In this document: positions 10,614-21,964 of the stretch, one piece after another
Layout of the letters: each line of letters begins with the position of its first letter
How positions within the stretch are numbered: the stretch's first letter is position 1
NCBI GenBank assembly: GCA_900155495.1
Contig: FTLJ01000431.1
Location: 1 to 36,392 of the forward strand
Length of the DNA stretch: 36,392 nucleotides
Direction: 5' to 3'
Origin: Porogramme epimiltina
Taxonomy: Eukaryota; Basidiomycota; Agaricomycetes; Polyporales; Polyporaceae
Notes under the pieces: generated by a model
What the model saw: the letters and a program-made list of their open reading frames with translations, nothing else
Databases searched by the model: none
Told to the model about the DNA's origin: nothing
Translations under genes and position numbers: made by a program

Positions 10614-13104
10614 CTAGACGGCGTTGCTTTTCTCGTTGGTGACCGGGCGCTCGCCCGTGAGGTCCGTCGCGTCGACGGCGTTCTGGCTGTTGCCGAGGTA
10701 CCAGTTCGGCATGCCGAACGCGAGCAGGAACGGCACCGCCGCGAGCACCGTCGCCGCGATGAGCATGAGCTTCATCACGTCGCCGTACGCTGAGAGCCAC
10801 GCACGCGTCAGCCTCATCCACAACACGAAAGAGGGAAAGAGAAGGACGCACCCTGGATCGCGCCGTCGCGCACCGGGTCCCCGATCGGGAACGCGATCAC
10901 GTTCGTGATGCTCGCAAAGAGCTCCGCGATGACCGTCTCGTTCGCGCCGGGGATGTGCTCCGCGAGCTTGCCCGGCATCGTGTTCGTCCAGATCGCGCCC
11001 GCGACCGCGCTGCCCACCGCGCCGCCGATCTCCGTCCAGAGGAGGACCATCGCGGTCGTGATCGCCATGTCCGCGTGCGGCACAGACGCCTGCGCGGCGA
11101 CGGACGAGCACACGGACGCGAAGCCACCGCCGAGGCCCTGGATGAGCTGCGTGAAGACGACCTCGACGTCGTTCGAGTCCGCGCCACGCGAGTGGATCAT
11201 CAGGCCAACACCGCTGTGAGCGCACGAAGGTCAAGGTCAGCGGACGGGAGTAGGGGAAGGGGGAGGGTGACGCACAAGAGACGGATAGCGAGACCGACGA
11301 TGAGGATGATCTTGTAGTGGTGCGTGAAGCGCATAAGGATACCAGCGGTGATACCGAAGACGGTGAGCGCGACGGACTGCGCCTGGTTGAAGTAGTTGAT
11401 GTTGACGAGCGTCCTGCATGTGCCGCCGTTAGCCTCCGTCGAGCCCATTCGCCCGGAAAGAAACGCACCAGTCCTTGGTGATCGTGATGAACGAGTAGAG
11501 GTAGGTCGTCGTGAGGTAGTACGAGAACTGCGGCGCGAAGACGTCAGCACAAATTCGCGCCTCAGAGCGAATGAGCTACGCACGAAGTCGAAGAAGCCGA
11601 TCCACGCCGCGATCATGACCGTGCGGTTCTTGAGCAGACGGCTGGCAAGAACGGGGCGCTTCGCGAAACCAACCTCCCAGAACGCAACACCGGGAATGAG
11701 AATGATGCCGACGACGAGCATGGCAATCATCGACGCTACAAATGCGAATCAGCCCCGCGCCACAATGCCGGAACCACGGCGTGCACGTACCGTTGTGCCA
11801 GCCGCCCTTGGCGCCCTCCGCGAGCGTGAGCGGGAGGAGGATGAGCGCGGTGCTCGCGCCAATGAGGAGGAGGCCGACGAGGTCGAGCTGCTGCGCAAAG
11901 GTCCACGCGGGGCGGACGACGCGCGCGTTGATGGTGCGCTCGACCTCGGGGGCGGGGGCGGGGGCGGGGACGAGCCCGAGCTTCTTGGCCTTGCGCTCCG
12001 CCCAGGCGAGGGTGACGATGAGCGGCGAGAGGGCAGCGGGGACGAGGATCGCGAACATGCCGTCTGCGCAGCGCGTTCAGCATGTGTGCGGACAGGGGTA
12101 GGGTAGGGGAGGATACTCACAGCCCCATCGCCAGCCGGAGCGAGTGTAGACCTGGTCGGCAACATTCGCGCCGACGAAGGCGTTGATGATGAAGGGCGCG
12201 GAGGTGAGACCGGAGACGAGACCACGCCACTTGAGGGTCGTGATGTCGGCAACAATGACGGAAGTAAGCAGCTGCAGGCCACTGTTTTGACAGTCAGTGG
12301 GAAGGTCGGTATATGCGCCATCTGCACATGACACTCACGTGTATCCGCTAGGGGAGGGACATTGTAAGCATACAAGCGGGGTGTGGGACGACGAAAGGGA
12401 CATACACAGAGTAGAGAATGAGACCCGCCGCGAGGGCGCCGAAGGAGTGGGCAGACGCGATGACAATGTAACCTATGCGCGCACGCGGTTGAGTGGAATA
12501 CAACGACGGGGATCAAAAACATGACTCACCGAGGACGTAGAAGGTCACTGGCATCGAGCGAGAGGAGATAAGCAGACAAGCGGGGAAGCGAGGACGCCGT
12601 CACTCACGGACGACCATGTAAGCCTGAGAGCGAGAGCGGACATCGGCGAACTTTGCAATGACGGGCTTTCCGCACGCGACTGGGAGAGTGATGAACAGAG
12701 AGACAAGGACGGAGAGGGGCGGGACTGACTGATGGTGGACTCGGCGACCTGGATGGTGGAGATGAGGGAGTGCTTGTCGAGGGACGACGCAGCGTAGGCA
12801 AGGTAGTTGTACGTCGTCTGGCCATCGAGCGAGTAGATGTAGGACGCGAGGGCAATCCTGACGGTGCGCGATGCGCCTCAGCACGGGCGACACGGTCAAG
12901 AAAGGAGAGGACATACCCAATGAAGAGGAACCACTTGGAGTACTTGCCGTACACCTTCTCGGCGGCCTCAACTACACGGACACCGGCATGGGCATCCTCC
13001 TCCTCCTGAAGGGCCTGCTTGATGCGGGGGTCGAGCCTGGGGACGTCGTCCGGGAGGGAGTCGCGGTCGGACGGGACGCGTTTCTCGTCGAGGCTGGGGG
13101 ACAT
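10614..13104 (-). CDS. Siderophore-iron transporter (major facilitator superfamily, SIT family)
   Basis: Thirteen exons (12917-13104, 12730-12857, 12608-12679, 12530-12547, 12406-12472, 12339-12347, 12121-12281, 11791-12063, 11584-11735, 11469-11527, 11276-11413, 10852-11213, 10614-10789) give 600 residues, the usual SIT length. These plasma-membrane or vesicular carriers import ferric siderophores by proton symport. Family signatures in order: a hydrophilic N-terminus, then SLDGQTTYNYLAYAAS, KFADVRSRSQ, the GYTGLQLLTSVIVADIT segment, GWRWGYGMFAI, YFNQAQSV, and GLGGGFASVCSSVAAQASVPHADMA near the C-terminus, which is diagnostic against drug-proton antiporters. Hydrophobic segments fit about 14 membrane helices. 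Exon 4 (18 nt) and exon 6 (9 nt) are tiny. GATA elements upstream suggest iron repression. Which siderophore it carries cannot be told. Confidence 0.9.
12339..12347 (-). other. 9-nt microexon in the siderophore transporter gene
   Basis: Introns of 58 bp (12348-12405) and 57 bp (12282-12338) flank just nine bases, cggatacac on the coding strand. Joining exon 5 (ending in GT of a Val codon), this microexon and exon 7 gives SVGYTGLQLL, the expected SIT sequence. Both flanking introns have GTATGT or GTGAGT donors and TAG or CAG acceptors. Skipping it would stay in frame and remove three residues. Confidence 0.75.
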
Positions 13105-13191
13105 CGCTGCCTAGGGGGCGGGAGCGGGCGCGTCGGAGGGTCGGGGGGAGGAAGGAAGGCGACGGGGGCTCGCCCGCCTGCACGCAGGGGG

Positions 13192-13198
13192 ATATATA
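13192..13198 (-). promoter_or_regulatory. TATA box of the siderophore transporter
   Basis: On the minus strand TATATAT lies about 90 bp upstream of the transporter ATG at 13104. It is the only clear TATA-like motif between the start codon and the GATA elements further upstream. Confidence 0.55.
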
Positions 13199-13327
13199 GG
13201 CATCTGGGGCGGGCGCGCTGTAGCCGAGGAAGCGGGAGGAGGAGGAGGTCGGATGTCGGATGTCGGAGCTGGAGCAAGAGGCAGATGGGACTGGAGCAGG
13301 TGGCAGAGGGGCATCGCGCCATATCTA

Positions 13328-13357
13328 ATCAGATACGCTTCCCGTCTTATCAGATAA
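13328..13357. promoter_or_regulatory. Paired iron-regulatory GATA elements (SreA/Sre1/Urbs1-type)
   Basis: The site ATCAGATAA at 13349-13357 is an exact match to the ATCWGATAA consensus bound by fungal iron-sensing GATA repressors. Because it sits in the near-palindrome TTATCAGATAA, the opposite strand reads ATCTGATAA, also a perfect match. A one-mismatch copy, ATCAGATAC, starts at 13328, exactly 21 bp away, or about two helical turns. They lie about 225-250 bp upstream of the siderophore transporter ATG. Known biology: such repressors shut down siderophore uptake when iron is plentiful. Control of this gene is inferred from position and gene function. Confidence 0.7.
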
Positions 13358-14251
13358 CCCGGACAGGCCCATCATCCCTCCCGACCCTCGCACTCTCCTC
13401 CTCGGTCCCGAAACCCCCGACCCGCCGCCCCGCCCCCGTCCTCCTCCATCCTGCACGGCCGTATTCCAGCCCACGCAGCGCGCAGAACGGCGCAGGCGGG
13501 CTAGAAGGCGAGCGGCCGACCACGGGACACGCCAGCCGCCCGCGCCGCCCGCCTGGACACATGGGCGTCTGCGCACCACGCGCACACATCTTCTCCGTGC
13601 AAACGGCAAGCGGCCTGGCAGATCCTGCGACCAGCCCTTCCAGATCCCGCGCAAACGCAATGTCCTCTCCTTGGCAGGGCCTACACGACCCGCAAAACCC
13701 AAACCGCCCATTTTTCCCAACCGCGCCTCGTAAATTGCCTTCTCGCTCGCTTAGCTCCCGCAGATCTCCCCGCCCCCTTCCGCACACAGAGCCCCCGCTT
13801 TCAGCCGTCGTTCAGTCGCCTACCCGCCCCCGGATCCGCGCAAGCACCGCACAGGTCACAGCACTTCCCCACCGCGCGCACACGCCGTTCCTGACACCAG
13901 AACCAGCCCACGCGACGCCCGTGCTCCCTCAGAATGGTAGCAGCGGCCGCGCCCGCCGGGCAACGCGCGACGGAACCGCGACGGTACCCAGCTTGCGCAA
14001 AATTCACCGGGGCACAGCACTCCGCCCTCCGCCCACGGGAGGGCGCGTCCGCCACAACGTTCGCTCCGCTCGCGCCTGGGGCCGCTCATGGACTACGCAC
14101 TCGCCTAACTCCCTACCGGCCAAAGAGCATTTCGGGGCCGACATGTGCCTATACAGGCCTCCCGGGCTTCTAGATCTACCCGCACCATCACGGTCCTACC
14201 TCTAGCTCCCAGGAACGCACGCACCGTGTCCCTTCCACAGCCACCGCACCT
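13358..14251. other. Intergenic between transporter promoter and aminopeptidase 3' end
   Basis: A pyrimidine-rich, GC-rich stretch. It should hold the distal promoter of the siderophore transporter and the 3' untranslated region of the aminopeptidase gene. Long open frames cross it on both strands, but their Pro/Arg/Ser-rich composition and the lack of any motif point to GC bias. Confidence 0.5.
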
Positions 14252-16698
14252 CTACGCCTGCGAGATCTGCCTCACCCACTCGATCAGCGCCCGAGTCGGC
14301 CGCCCCGTCATCCCCACCTCATGGTACGGCCCCGTCCCCGACGCCTGCCCGACTCCATCAGCGTCCCCACATACAAACGCGAAACGAACACGACGCACCT
14401 CCATCGACCCCGCAATGTCCAGATGCGCCCACCTGACCGGCGGCTCCTCGCCCTCCACGGCCGGCTCGACGCCCTCGACGAACGACTTGAGGAACAGCGC
14501 CGCCGTGCAGCACCCTGCGCGCTTGCCGCCCGTCTGTCCGTTCGCGCGTCAGCCACCCGTGTAGCAAAAGTAAAGGAAGTCATAGGACGCACATTGCACA
14601 GGTCAGCGTTGGACGAGTAGATTTGCGGACCGTACTCTTCGTCGAGCGGCATCCGCCAGAAGCGGTCGTGTTCCCGCCGTCCAGCTGCGTCCAGCTCCGC
14701 CCAGAGCGAGTCCGAGTTCTGTTCGCACGTCAGCCGGCGCGAGTGCGGGCGAGGGGGGCGCAGACGTACCGTGAAGCAGCCCGAGTAGACCTCTCCGCAG
14801 GCGTAGTCCATCGAGCTTAATATCCCGGCCCGCAGTGTGTAAATATAGCCCCTGCTGCATCAAGAACTTAAAGTACGCACCCAGTGAGCGTCGCGACGTC
14901 GACGATTGTTGTGGGCTTGAACTCCGTGCACCCGTAGTAGATCGCATCTGCCCCACCCTCGTTACTTCTTCGCTCCACATCACAAAGTCGCATAATACGC
15001 ACCGGAAAGGACAAGGCGGCCCTCAGCGTCCGTGTTGTCGATCTCGACCGACTTGCCGTTCATCGCGTACACCCTGGAAGCCCCTCGTTTAGCATTTCCC
15101 CGCAAAAAAGTCCAGAGAACACGTACGTGTCGCCAGGCTTGTTCGCTGTCGGCCCGGGGAGGTTCTCCGTGAGTGGCGTGAGCGCAATGATGTTCACGCT
15201 GTCGCGCGCCAGAGTTGTGAGCATGACGTACACCGCATAAAAACGACGCGACGCACGGGAGCTTGAGCTTCGCGATCGCAAGCGTTGCGGACATCACTGT
15301 CGCCGCACCACCTACCCAGACCAGCATCAACACCACAGGCCCATGTCCTGCCCTCCCACGGAATCACGCACCCATGTCTCCACGCATAAGTTTCATGCCC
15401 TACCCCAGTGTCCCACGCATCAGCTCGCCCATCCAGCACACGCACACCAAGACCGACGCACCGCAGACTCCTTGATGGAGATTCCTCCCGAGTCGAACGT
15501 GATACCCTTGCCAACGAGCACGATGGGGGTCGCGTCGTCTGCTGCGCCCTTGTAGTGCCTGCACCCGCGGCGTCAGCTAAGATCTCTCCGAGACGCAAAC
15601 CCGCGCGGAGGTTGGAGAGACTCACAGCTCGAGGAACTTGGCAGGCTCCTGGGAGCCCTTTGCGACCGAGAGGAAGGTGCGCTATTTCCGCCGCGCGTGA
15701 GCAAAGCCTTGCGCGTCATGGACAGGGGGCGACTCACCATGCCCTTCTCCGCGGCCCACTCTACTCGCGCACACCCGTCAGCACTGTCCGAGAGGAAAGA
15801 ACGAAAGACGCACCAGTATCTCGGACGATGACCTGGGTGTTGGGGAGACCCGCCGCCTCCGCCTTGACGCGCTCCGAGAACATCTGCCCGTCCGCCCCTA
15901 AGTTCCTCCCACGTCCACGCACACGCCCAGGAAAGGACTCACCGTAGGCGTCATCATGTTCGCAGGCAGCTCCATAAGCTACACCCGCTCGTGTGAGCAC
16001 CCTCCCCACAGTGTCTAAACCCGACACTCACCGTCCTCGCGAGGTTCTGCGCGCTGGCATAGACCACACCCGTCTCCCATGCGGCGTCCTGAGCCAGCGG
16101 CGCGATATCGACCAGAGGCGGCTGGGGCTTCTCGAGGCGGGGGTCAAAGGCGGACGTCCCCGAGCTCGTCTTGAGCGAAAACTTGTACAGCGCCAGGTGC
16201 GCCGCGACCGCTGTGCCCTCATCAACACCCCTCCCTGAAACCAAGCACAAAAAGGGACGCACCAGCAGCATGTGCGTCGCCCGCGTCCGCGACGAGCACG
16301 CTCTTGCCCCTCACTCCTTCACCGAGGTCGCGCACCTTCTTGACCGCGCCGCCAACAGCCCTGCGGACGGCCTCGCGGCGCGCGTCGCCGCGCTTCGCCC
16401 CGAACGCGGGCCCGAGCGAGGCCACCGCGGCGGTGTGTGCGCCGCCTGCGCCGAAGAAGACGTGCGCGGCGCCCGCAGAGGGCGGTTTCGGCCCCGCGGG
16501 GGCGCTCTGCCAGAGCGCGGCCGCGTCGACGGGCGCGGGGGCTGCGGCAGCTGCGGAGGGGGCGGCGGGGTCGACGGGGAGGACGTAGATCGCGGACATT
16601 TGGCGTGCTGAGGGGTGCTGGAGTGTGAGAGGGGCTCGTGGGGCTCGAGTGAGGGGAGAACGGGAGAGGAGACGGAGGGGGGCGCGGGAGAGGAGCAT
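14252..16698 (-). CDS. Leucine aminopeptidase, peptidase family M17
   Basis: Fifteen exons (16263-16698, 16032-16234, 15943-15978, 15814-15883, 15738-15760, 15626-15681, 15462-15558, 15372-15399, 15257-15311, 15127-15198, 15003-15073, 14881-14947, 14770-14815, 14593-14718, 14252-14533) give 555 residues. M17 enzymes are two-metal, usually hexameric exopeptidases that remove N-terminal residues from peptides. All expected residues are present: K292 and D297 in [11 protein letters not shown]304, D315 in RGDMGG, and D374, E376 and R378 in the signature NTDAEGRL. Each is exactly 42 above the bovine numbering as I recall it. The first ATG gives a 33-residue Arg/Leu-rich, acid-free leader ending SARQ before a second ATG at 16599 (MSAIYV), which would give 522 residues. 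Exons 5 and 8 are only 23 and 28 nt. Confidence 0.92.
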
Positions 16699-17277
16699 TT
16701 AAGGATGCGGACGAGGGCCGGAAACGACTTTTGGTGGCGGATGCCAGATGGAGGTCGGCGCACGAGGGTGGACGCGCTCAGAAGCCGCCGCTGGCCAATG
16801 GGCGTCCGCGTAGCCTGCAGGCGCGCTCCGTCTATCGATGATCGAACCCGGCCGAGGCATCTCTCCCATCGTCCTCCTCCATCTCTATGTCCCAGTATCA
16901 GTCCGCATGGCCCTCTCCATTCTTCGTTCTCCCTTCTGCATCCACGCTTTCACCGCACGTCCTATTCAACGTGTACCTGTCTTCCGAAGAGCTATCAGTC
17001 GGCGCTTGGAACAAGCATTATAGGCGGAGTGCGTGATGTGACCCCACAAGAGGAGGTGCGGGAGAAAAGGTATAGTTATGCCATAAAAGAAAATCAATTA
17101 CTATATTACGAGACTTCGCACAGTCTGTCGTTGCTGTCACATTCCTCGCCCTGTCGCTCAAGTGTTTGGGAGCTGTTCCAGACGCACGGTATAGGCATTA
17201 TTCCTGCGGCTTGATATTATACGGTTATACCTACAGAGTGCGCCAATACACATATGCTAACTGCCTCTAACAAGATG
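16699..17277. promoter_or_regulatory. Aminopeptidase promoter and 7TM-A 3' region
   Basis: A CCAAT box lies at 16795-16799, about 100 bp upstream of the first aminopeptidase ATG, within the usual window for the fungal CCAAT-binding complex. No TATA box is obvious near the aminopeptidase start. The right part is less GC-rich and must hold the 3' untranslated region of the next minus-strand gene. Composition drops from GC-rich to more AT-rich at about 17.05 kb. I see no other gene here. Confidence 0.45.
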
Positions 17278-18967
17278 TCATACTTCCTGCGTCTCGGAGC
17301 GTTCAGATGGAGGAGGGGGAGGAGACAATGGAGGCTCTCCTGGATGCCTATGCATGCTTGCCAGTGTATCAGGGTTCGTATCTCTGTCGACATCCCTGCC
17401 CCCGAATGGCCTATTCTCTCTGGAACGGTCTCGAGCGCATGCCAAAGAAGTAAGCACAGCGTGAGAAACGGCATTCTCGAGGATCGATTTGTTCAGCGCG
17501 ACGATGAGAATGATCATTGTCGGATATGTCGCCTGCATGCGTGTTAGTCGAGGGACGGCTTGGGCGCGCGGGGCGTAATATTCAATAAAGGGCAACGCAC
17601 GATAATAGGAATAAGGCAGGCTTGATATGCGATAGACAGCACCACAAGATATTCTTTGACGGGCTTGACGTTTGAGAGATCTACTTTTTTGTCCTGCAGG
17701 ACTAGGAATGCGATTACAGAGATCTATGCACGCACGGCACCCATCAATACTAGATATTGTGGTGCCCTAAAAGGCATTCTAAGCTCACCCATATTGCACA
17801 ATATACTATGCCAGACTCGGCGAGGATAGACAGGACCGTTCCTGCTCTGGGTGTCTTGCTACCAACGTGTTTCAAGTATTTGGAAACATCCTGTCTGTGT
17901 CTCCTTAAGCGGTTGATGAGATTCGGGTATATGTTCGAGGGGAACCAAGAACGTACCATGCTTTGTACATCACCAAACACGTCGCAATTGCATTGGTTGA
18001 GAAGGACAGGATCGCCGCAGCGAGCCCAGACATGGAATTTTCGAATATCTGACCTCCTGGTGTTCGCATATCCCAGCCATTAATCAATCCGAGGTTGTAA
18101 ACCTCGAAGTTTCCCACAGTATCAGCCCATAGTGTAGTAATTTTCCCGGAAATGACTTCTTGAACATTGACAAGGCCTAAAACTTTTCGGAATGAGAAGC
18201 GTGGTCGCGAATAAAGGAACATTGTCGTGCTGTACTGACTGACGGTAGATAGGACGAACGCGGCACCGGTAATCTTCACGGCATTGTTTTGAGGATACAG
18301 CGCGATGGCCCGCCACCAAACAACAGTGTCTCCGACTGCCATCTAACTCCCCGCTGTGAGAATGACGGTCCGGCTCGCGAGATGGAACACTAACGGTTGT
18401 CACCAAAGCCACTGTGGTGAAATATGCAGGGGCTGGGTTACCGGTATTTGGTCCCATAATGCTGTCATTGTAGCATGTATAAGCAGACTCGGCGGTGGTA
18501 GGATGGCAATCCGCATAGAAGATGAGGCTTTCTATCGCTGAATTCATGCGGTCTTGGTTGTTGAGTGCGGTGACTATAACCCCAGACCAGAAGAACACTG
18601 TACTGGCGAACATGAGGCACAGTGCCGAGAGAAGAAAATAGTGAAATGGACGCTTTGATTGCGTCTTTCTATTCCGTTTTAATGAGCTGCTATGATCCGT
18701 GTCAAGGATGGTACGTGATATAAACTTACAAAACGATTATGACGGACTGGGTAAACAGAGCAAGGAATATGCCTATGCAAACATGACGTCATGTGGGTGG
18801 GGCGTGAAGTTGATACTCATACCTTCCATGACGGACGCCAGTAAGACGGTAATGATGGCCGCTCGCCCGTTGTCTGCGAAGGTCTCTACAGCCCGTATGA
18901 GACTATTCGCACGAGCCCATGTAGTGATGATATCGTCTTGTGATAGGCACACCAGATCATCTGACAT
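17278..18967 (-). CDS. Seven-transmembrane protein of unknown function, paralogue 7TM-A
   Basis: Eight exons (18823-18967, 18730-18772, 18395-18686, 18240-18342, 17957-18182, 17789-17903, 17601-17723, 17278-17532) give 433 residues. Seven hydrophobic segments are visible: AAIITVLLASVMEG with its exon 2 extension, FLLSALCLMFAS, the stretch before GDTVVWWRAIALYP, one after VKITGAAFVL, SGLAAAILSFSTNAIATCLV, LAESGIVYCAIW, and YLVVLSIAYQACLIPII with TMIILIVAL. A Cys pair (CHPTTAESAYTC) lies in the loop after segment 2, and the tail is polar with a PPPPP run. The shape resembles a receptor-like protein. I know similar unnamed, expanded 7-TM proteins in Agaricomycetes, but no function. Intron 4 is 57 nt and stop-free, so retention would only add 19 residues. 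Confidence 0.75.
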
Positions 18968-20385
18968 AGCTGGTGAAGATGTATATCGTAGACTTCAAGA
19001 AAAGGGCGCAAGTTGTTAGAATCAGCCAAGGCCTGGTAAGATGAACAGTATGTGAGTGAAGGGAACTCTAGGAGATTGAGGGATACAGAACACCGTCCGG
19101 GATTTTGGGGGTAGGGGACCGACGGGGTCTCTTATATCACCCGTTTGTGCCAGAAAGGCGGCAAGATCTGACCTGTTTCAATAATGATTTCACGCCACTG
19201 TCGCTGTCAAACATTCTGAATTGGGCAGGCAATACGACACAGCAAAGTCAGGAGAGCCAGGTGATACCCTAGATTGCTGACTCGTACTCTTCTAGGTGAT
19301 CCGAGATGACCGTGCGTACCGTAATCGAAACCGGTTCATTACTTCTTGCTTCTGCAGTATGGTATACTTCGAGTTTCAACAATGGTGGCTCGGCTATACA
19401 TGCATACGATGACTGGTCACGGCGTTGCTTAATTTGCTACTCGATAGGTGCGTATACCTAGTGAGCACCACGACGACAACTTCTGAATTCGAGTTTGTAC
19501 TCAGGTTCACAATGAGCATCGCTAGTGACAGCGCAGTCTCATGTTCTTGCCTCTCTCCGACTATGACGGCTGGAACAGTTACTCAAAATTTAGAGCTGTC
19601 GCCCTGCGCTCACACGGGTGATAGGGCAGTGCCTGCGGCGCCAGTGAGTCTGTTGTGGAATGTCTACTACTATACTCAAGCAAAGAGAGACCATCAAAAA
19701 AACTACCGGGTCCGAGCTTAGAAATTTACGTAACGCACCGGATGACACGTATTGAGGGACCTGTCCGGCGTCGAGGAACTACCGTGAGTCCGAGGTAGAT
19801 GCGGCTCAGCATCCAACGCGCCTAATCTAGTCACGGTATCCCGGGTATATGACTTGTCGTTTATATATGAGGGGTCCTGACGCGCGTCCTTGGGGAGTGC
19901 TGCGGCGGCGGGCGTCCTGTAGGGCCTTTCGTATGGACATGGCACTGTGCGATGGTGCCGCCGGTGCGTAGAGGGCCGGTGTAGATGTCGGCGACTGTGT
20001 AGAGATTTATAGTCAGCGGAGGGCTACATCCTCGTATTTAGCGCTGATACAACTATTTCTGAGATCACATTCGCTCGGGACCTAGTGTTCCGGCCGCCGG
20101 TTATGAGAGTGGACGGCTTCGTACTACGGCGTTACGGGCGACCGTGTAAAGGTGTTCGAGGCACGGGGATGGCTGATAGCGCCTTAATGGCCGAGTTGAA
20201 GGGTCAATTGTCTAGTATGGACCGAGCTCATCCGCGTTCACCGACACTGCGCTTGCCAGTGGGTAGAGCTTGCATCCTATGGCGTGATCTCAACGGTGTA
20301 CATATGCACTTTGACCCATGTTATAATTATGTAAGACGAGGCATATTATAGGCACACTCCAACACATATTCGACATTTTACAAGC
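18968..20385. other. Intergenic region with 7TM-A promoter
   Basis: A TATA-like motif (ATATAAG on the minus strand, 19131-19137) lies about 165 bp upstream of the 7TM-A start. The rest (19.2-20.38 kb) has only short open stretches on either strand with no recognised motif. In contrast to the 24-29 kb interval, I found no homeodomain-like sequence here. Confidence 0.45.
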
Positions 20386-21964
20386 TCAGTGCGAGAGATC
20401 GTGTACACCACGAGACATCATAGTCTCGAGCGGCGATTTCCCCAGCGCCACAACGAGAATAATGATGGTGGAATATATCACCTGCACGCATGTCACGCGC
20501 GTGAGAAATCGAGTATACCGCATGGAATATCGAACGAAACGTCACGTACAATGATGGGGAGGAGGCAGGCTTGGTGAGCAATGGATAACGCCATGATAAA
20601 TTCTCCCGCAGGTAAGGTATTGTATATAATATCCATTTGTGTGCTTTGCGAAATGAGGAATCCGATGACAGCGATCTGCGCTCGCATGTGTATAATTAGC
20701 GACAGGATAACTTCATGAAGAAGGAATACGACCCCACCCAGATAGCGCAATACAAGATGCCACACTCGGCAAGAATGGACAATACCATTCCCGTTCTAAG
20801 CGTCCTCTTGCTGGAGTGTTCTACTGGCAAGTATTCGGAAGACTCCTTTCTGTGTTTCCTTGATGATCGCCGCCCGGTATATTAGATTTCAGCACACGGT
20901 GTAACGATATTAGAAGCATACCATGTTTTGTAAGCGGCGAAACATGCTGCAATCGCGTTTGTCGCGAAGGAGAGGATTGCGGCGATGAGTCCGAAAATGG
21001 CATTTTCGAATATCTGGCCTTCGCTTCCCGAGGCAGTCTGCCAATCAAACTCGAATCCGGCCTTGTAAATGTCAAAGCCTCCCATGCTTGCTTTGAAACC
21101 TGGTGGGCCGCCGGTAATAAGTTGCTGAAGGTCTCCAAGACCCGCCGCTGTTCAATAGCAGAGGGGTAAGAAAGCGCCACAGTGAATATCAGATGATCGA
21201 CTAATTGTACTAACCGAGGGTCAACAGAACTGACACGATGCCGACAGCCTTCACGGCCTTGCTGTGAGGGTAGACTGAGAAGACTCGCCACCAGACAACG
21301 GCATTACCGATGACCATCTAATTCGCCGCGTGGCTGTGAGGTTTATGTGTGAATGCGCAAAGAAGAGCACGAACCGCTATTACCAATCCCATTGTTACCA
21401 AAAACGGAGCTAGACTGCTGTCTTTCCAGTTTTCTCCCAACGCCTTCGCGCATGTGGAGGCAGAGCCAGATAGGGTTGGCACCGAGCATGATAAATAGTC
21501 GTGCAACTCTGCTAAACTTGTATTTGTGCCATCTTGGTCGTGCAGTGCAGAAGTTATGGAACCCGTCCAGAAGAGGACCACACTTGCGAACATGAAGAAG
21601 AGTGCGACGAGAGGAAAGTAGGTGATGGTGCGTTTTGTGCGAGATTTTCTGTTGGATTTGAGGTCTTGATGAGCGATTATACATGGAGAAGAGGTTATTA
21701 CACGTGGGCTCACATGATGGTCATAGTAGAAGACGCTAAAAGAGAGAGAGCGACCCCTGTGTACATGTAATCCTTGTCAGTAAGGTAGGCTACTGTACGA
21801 ACCGAAGTAGTACTCTCACCTTCCATGAAAGAAGCTAGTAAAATGGTAATAACGATCGCTCGCCCATTACGTACGTAAGTAGTGATATACGATGTGTAGG
21901 CCCAAGCAATATCCCTGGGCTTATCGATGTCGTCCTTTGATAGGCAAACCTGACCGGCTGACAT
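20386..21964 (-). CDS. Seven-transmembrane protein of unknown function, paralogue 7TM-B
   Basis: Eight exons (21820-21964, 21714-21756, 21375-21648, 21215-21317, 20922-21147, 20738-20858, 20550-20675, 20386-20481) give 377 residues. Exons 1, 2, 4 and 5 have exactly the lengths of 7TM-A (145, 43, 103, 226). The same landmarks occur: N-terminal CLSKDDID, RAIVITILLASFMEG, a Cys pair around SVPTLSGSAST, MVIGNAVVWWRVFSVYP, ATNAIAACFAAYKTW, LAECGILYCAIW and SIAHQACLLPII. It differs in its tail: after the last membrane segment it stops within about 17 residues and lacks the long Pro-rich cytoplasmic tail of A, C and D. The acceptor of exon 3 is chosen by frame. Function unknown. Confidence 0.75.

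Noticed and set aside
12871..14205. 444-codon plus-strand open frame
   Set aside because: It runs antisense through transporter exon 1 and then through GC-rich intergenic DNA. It has no motif, and the minus-strand transporter model is certain.
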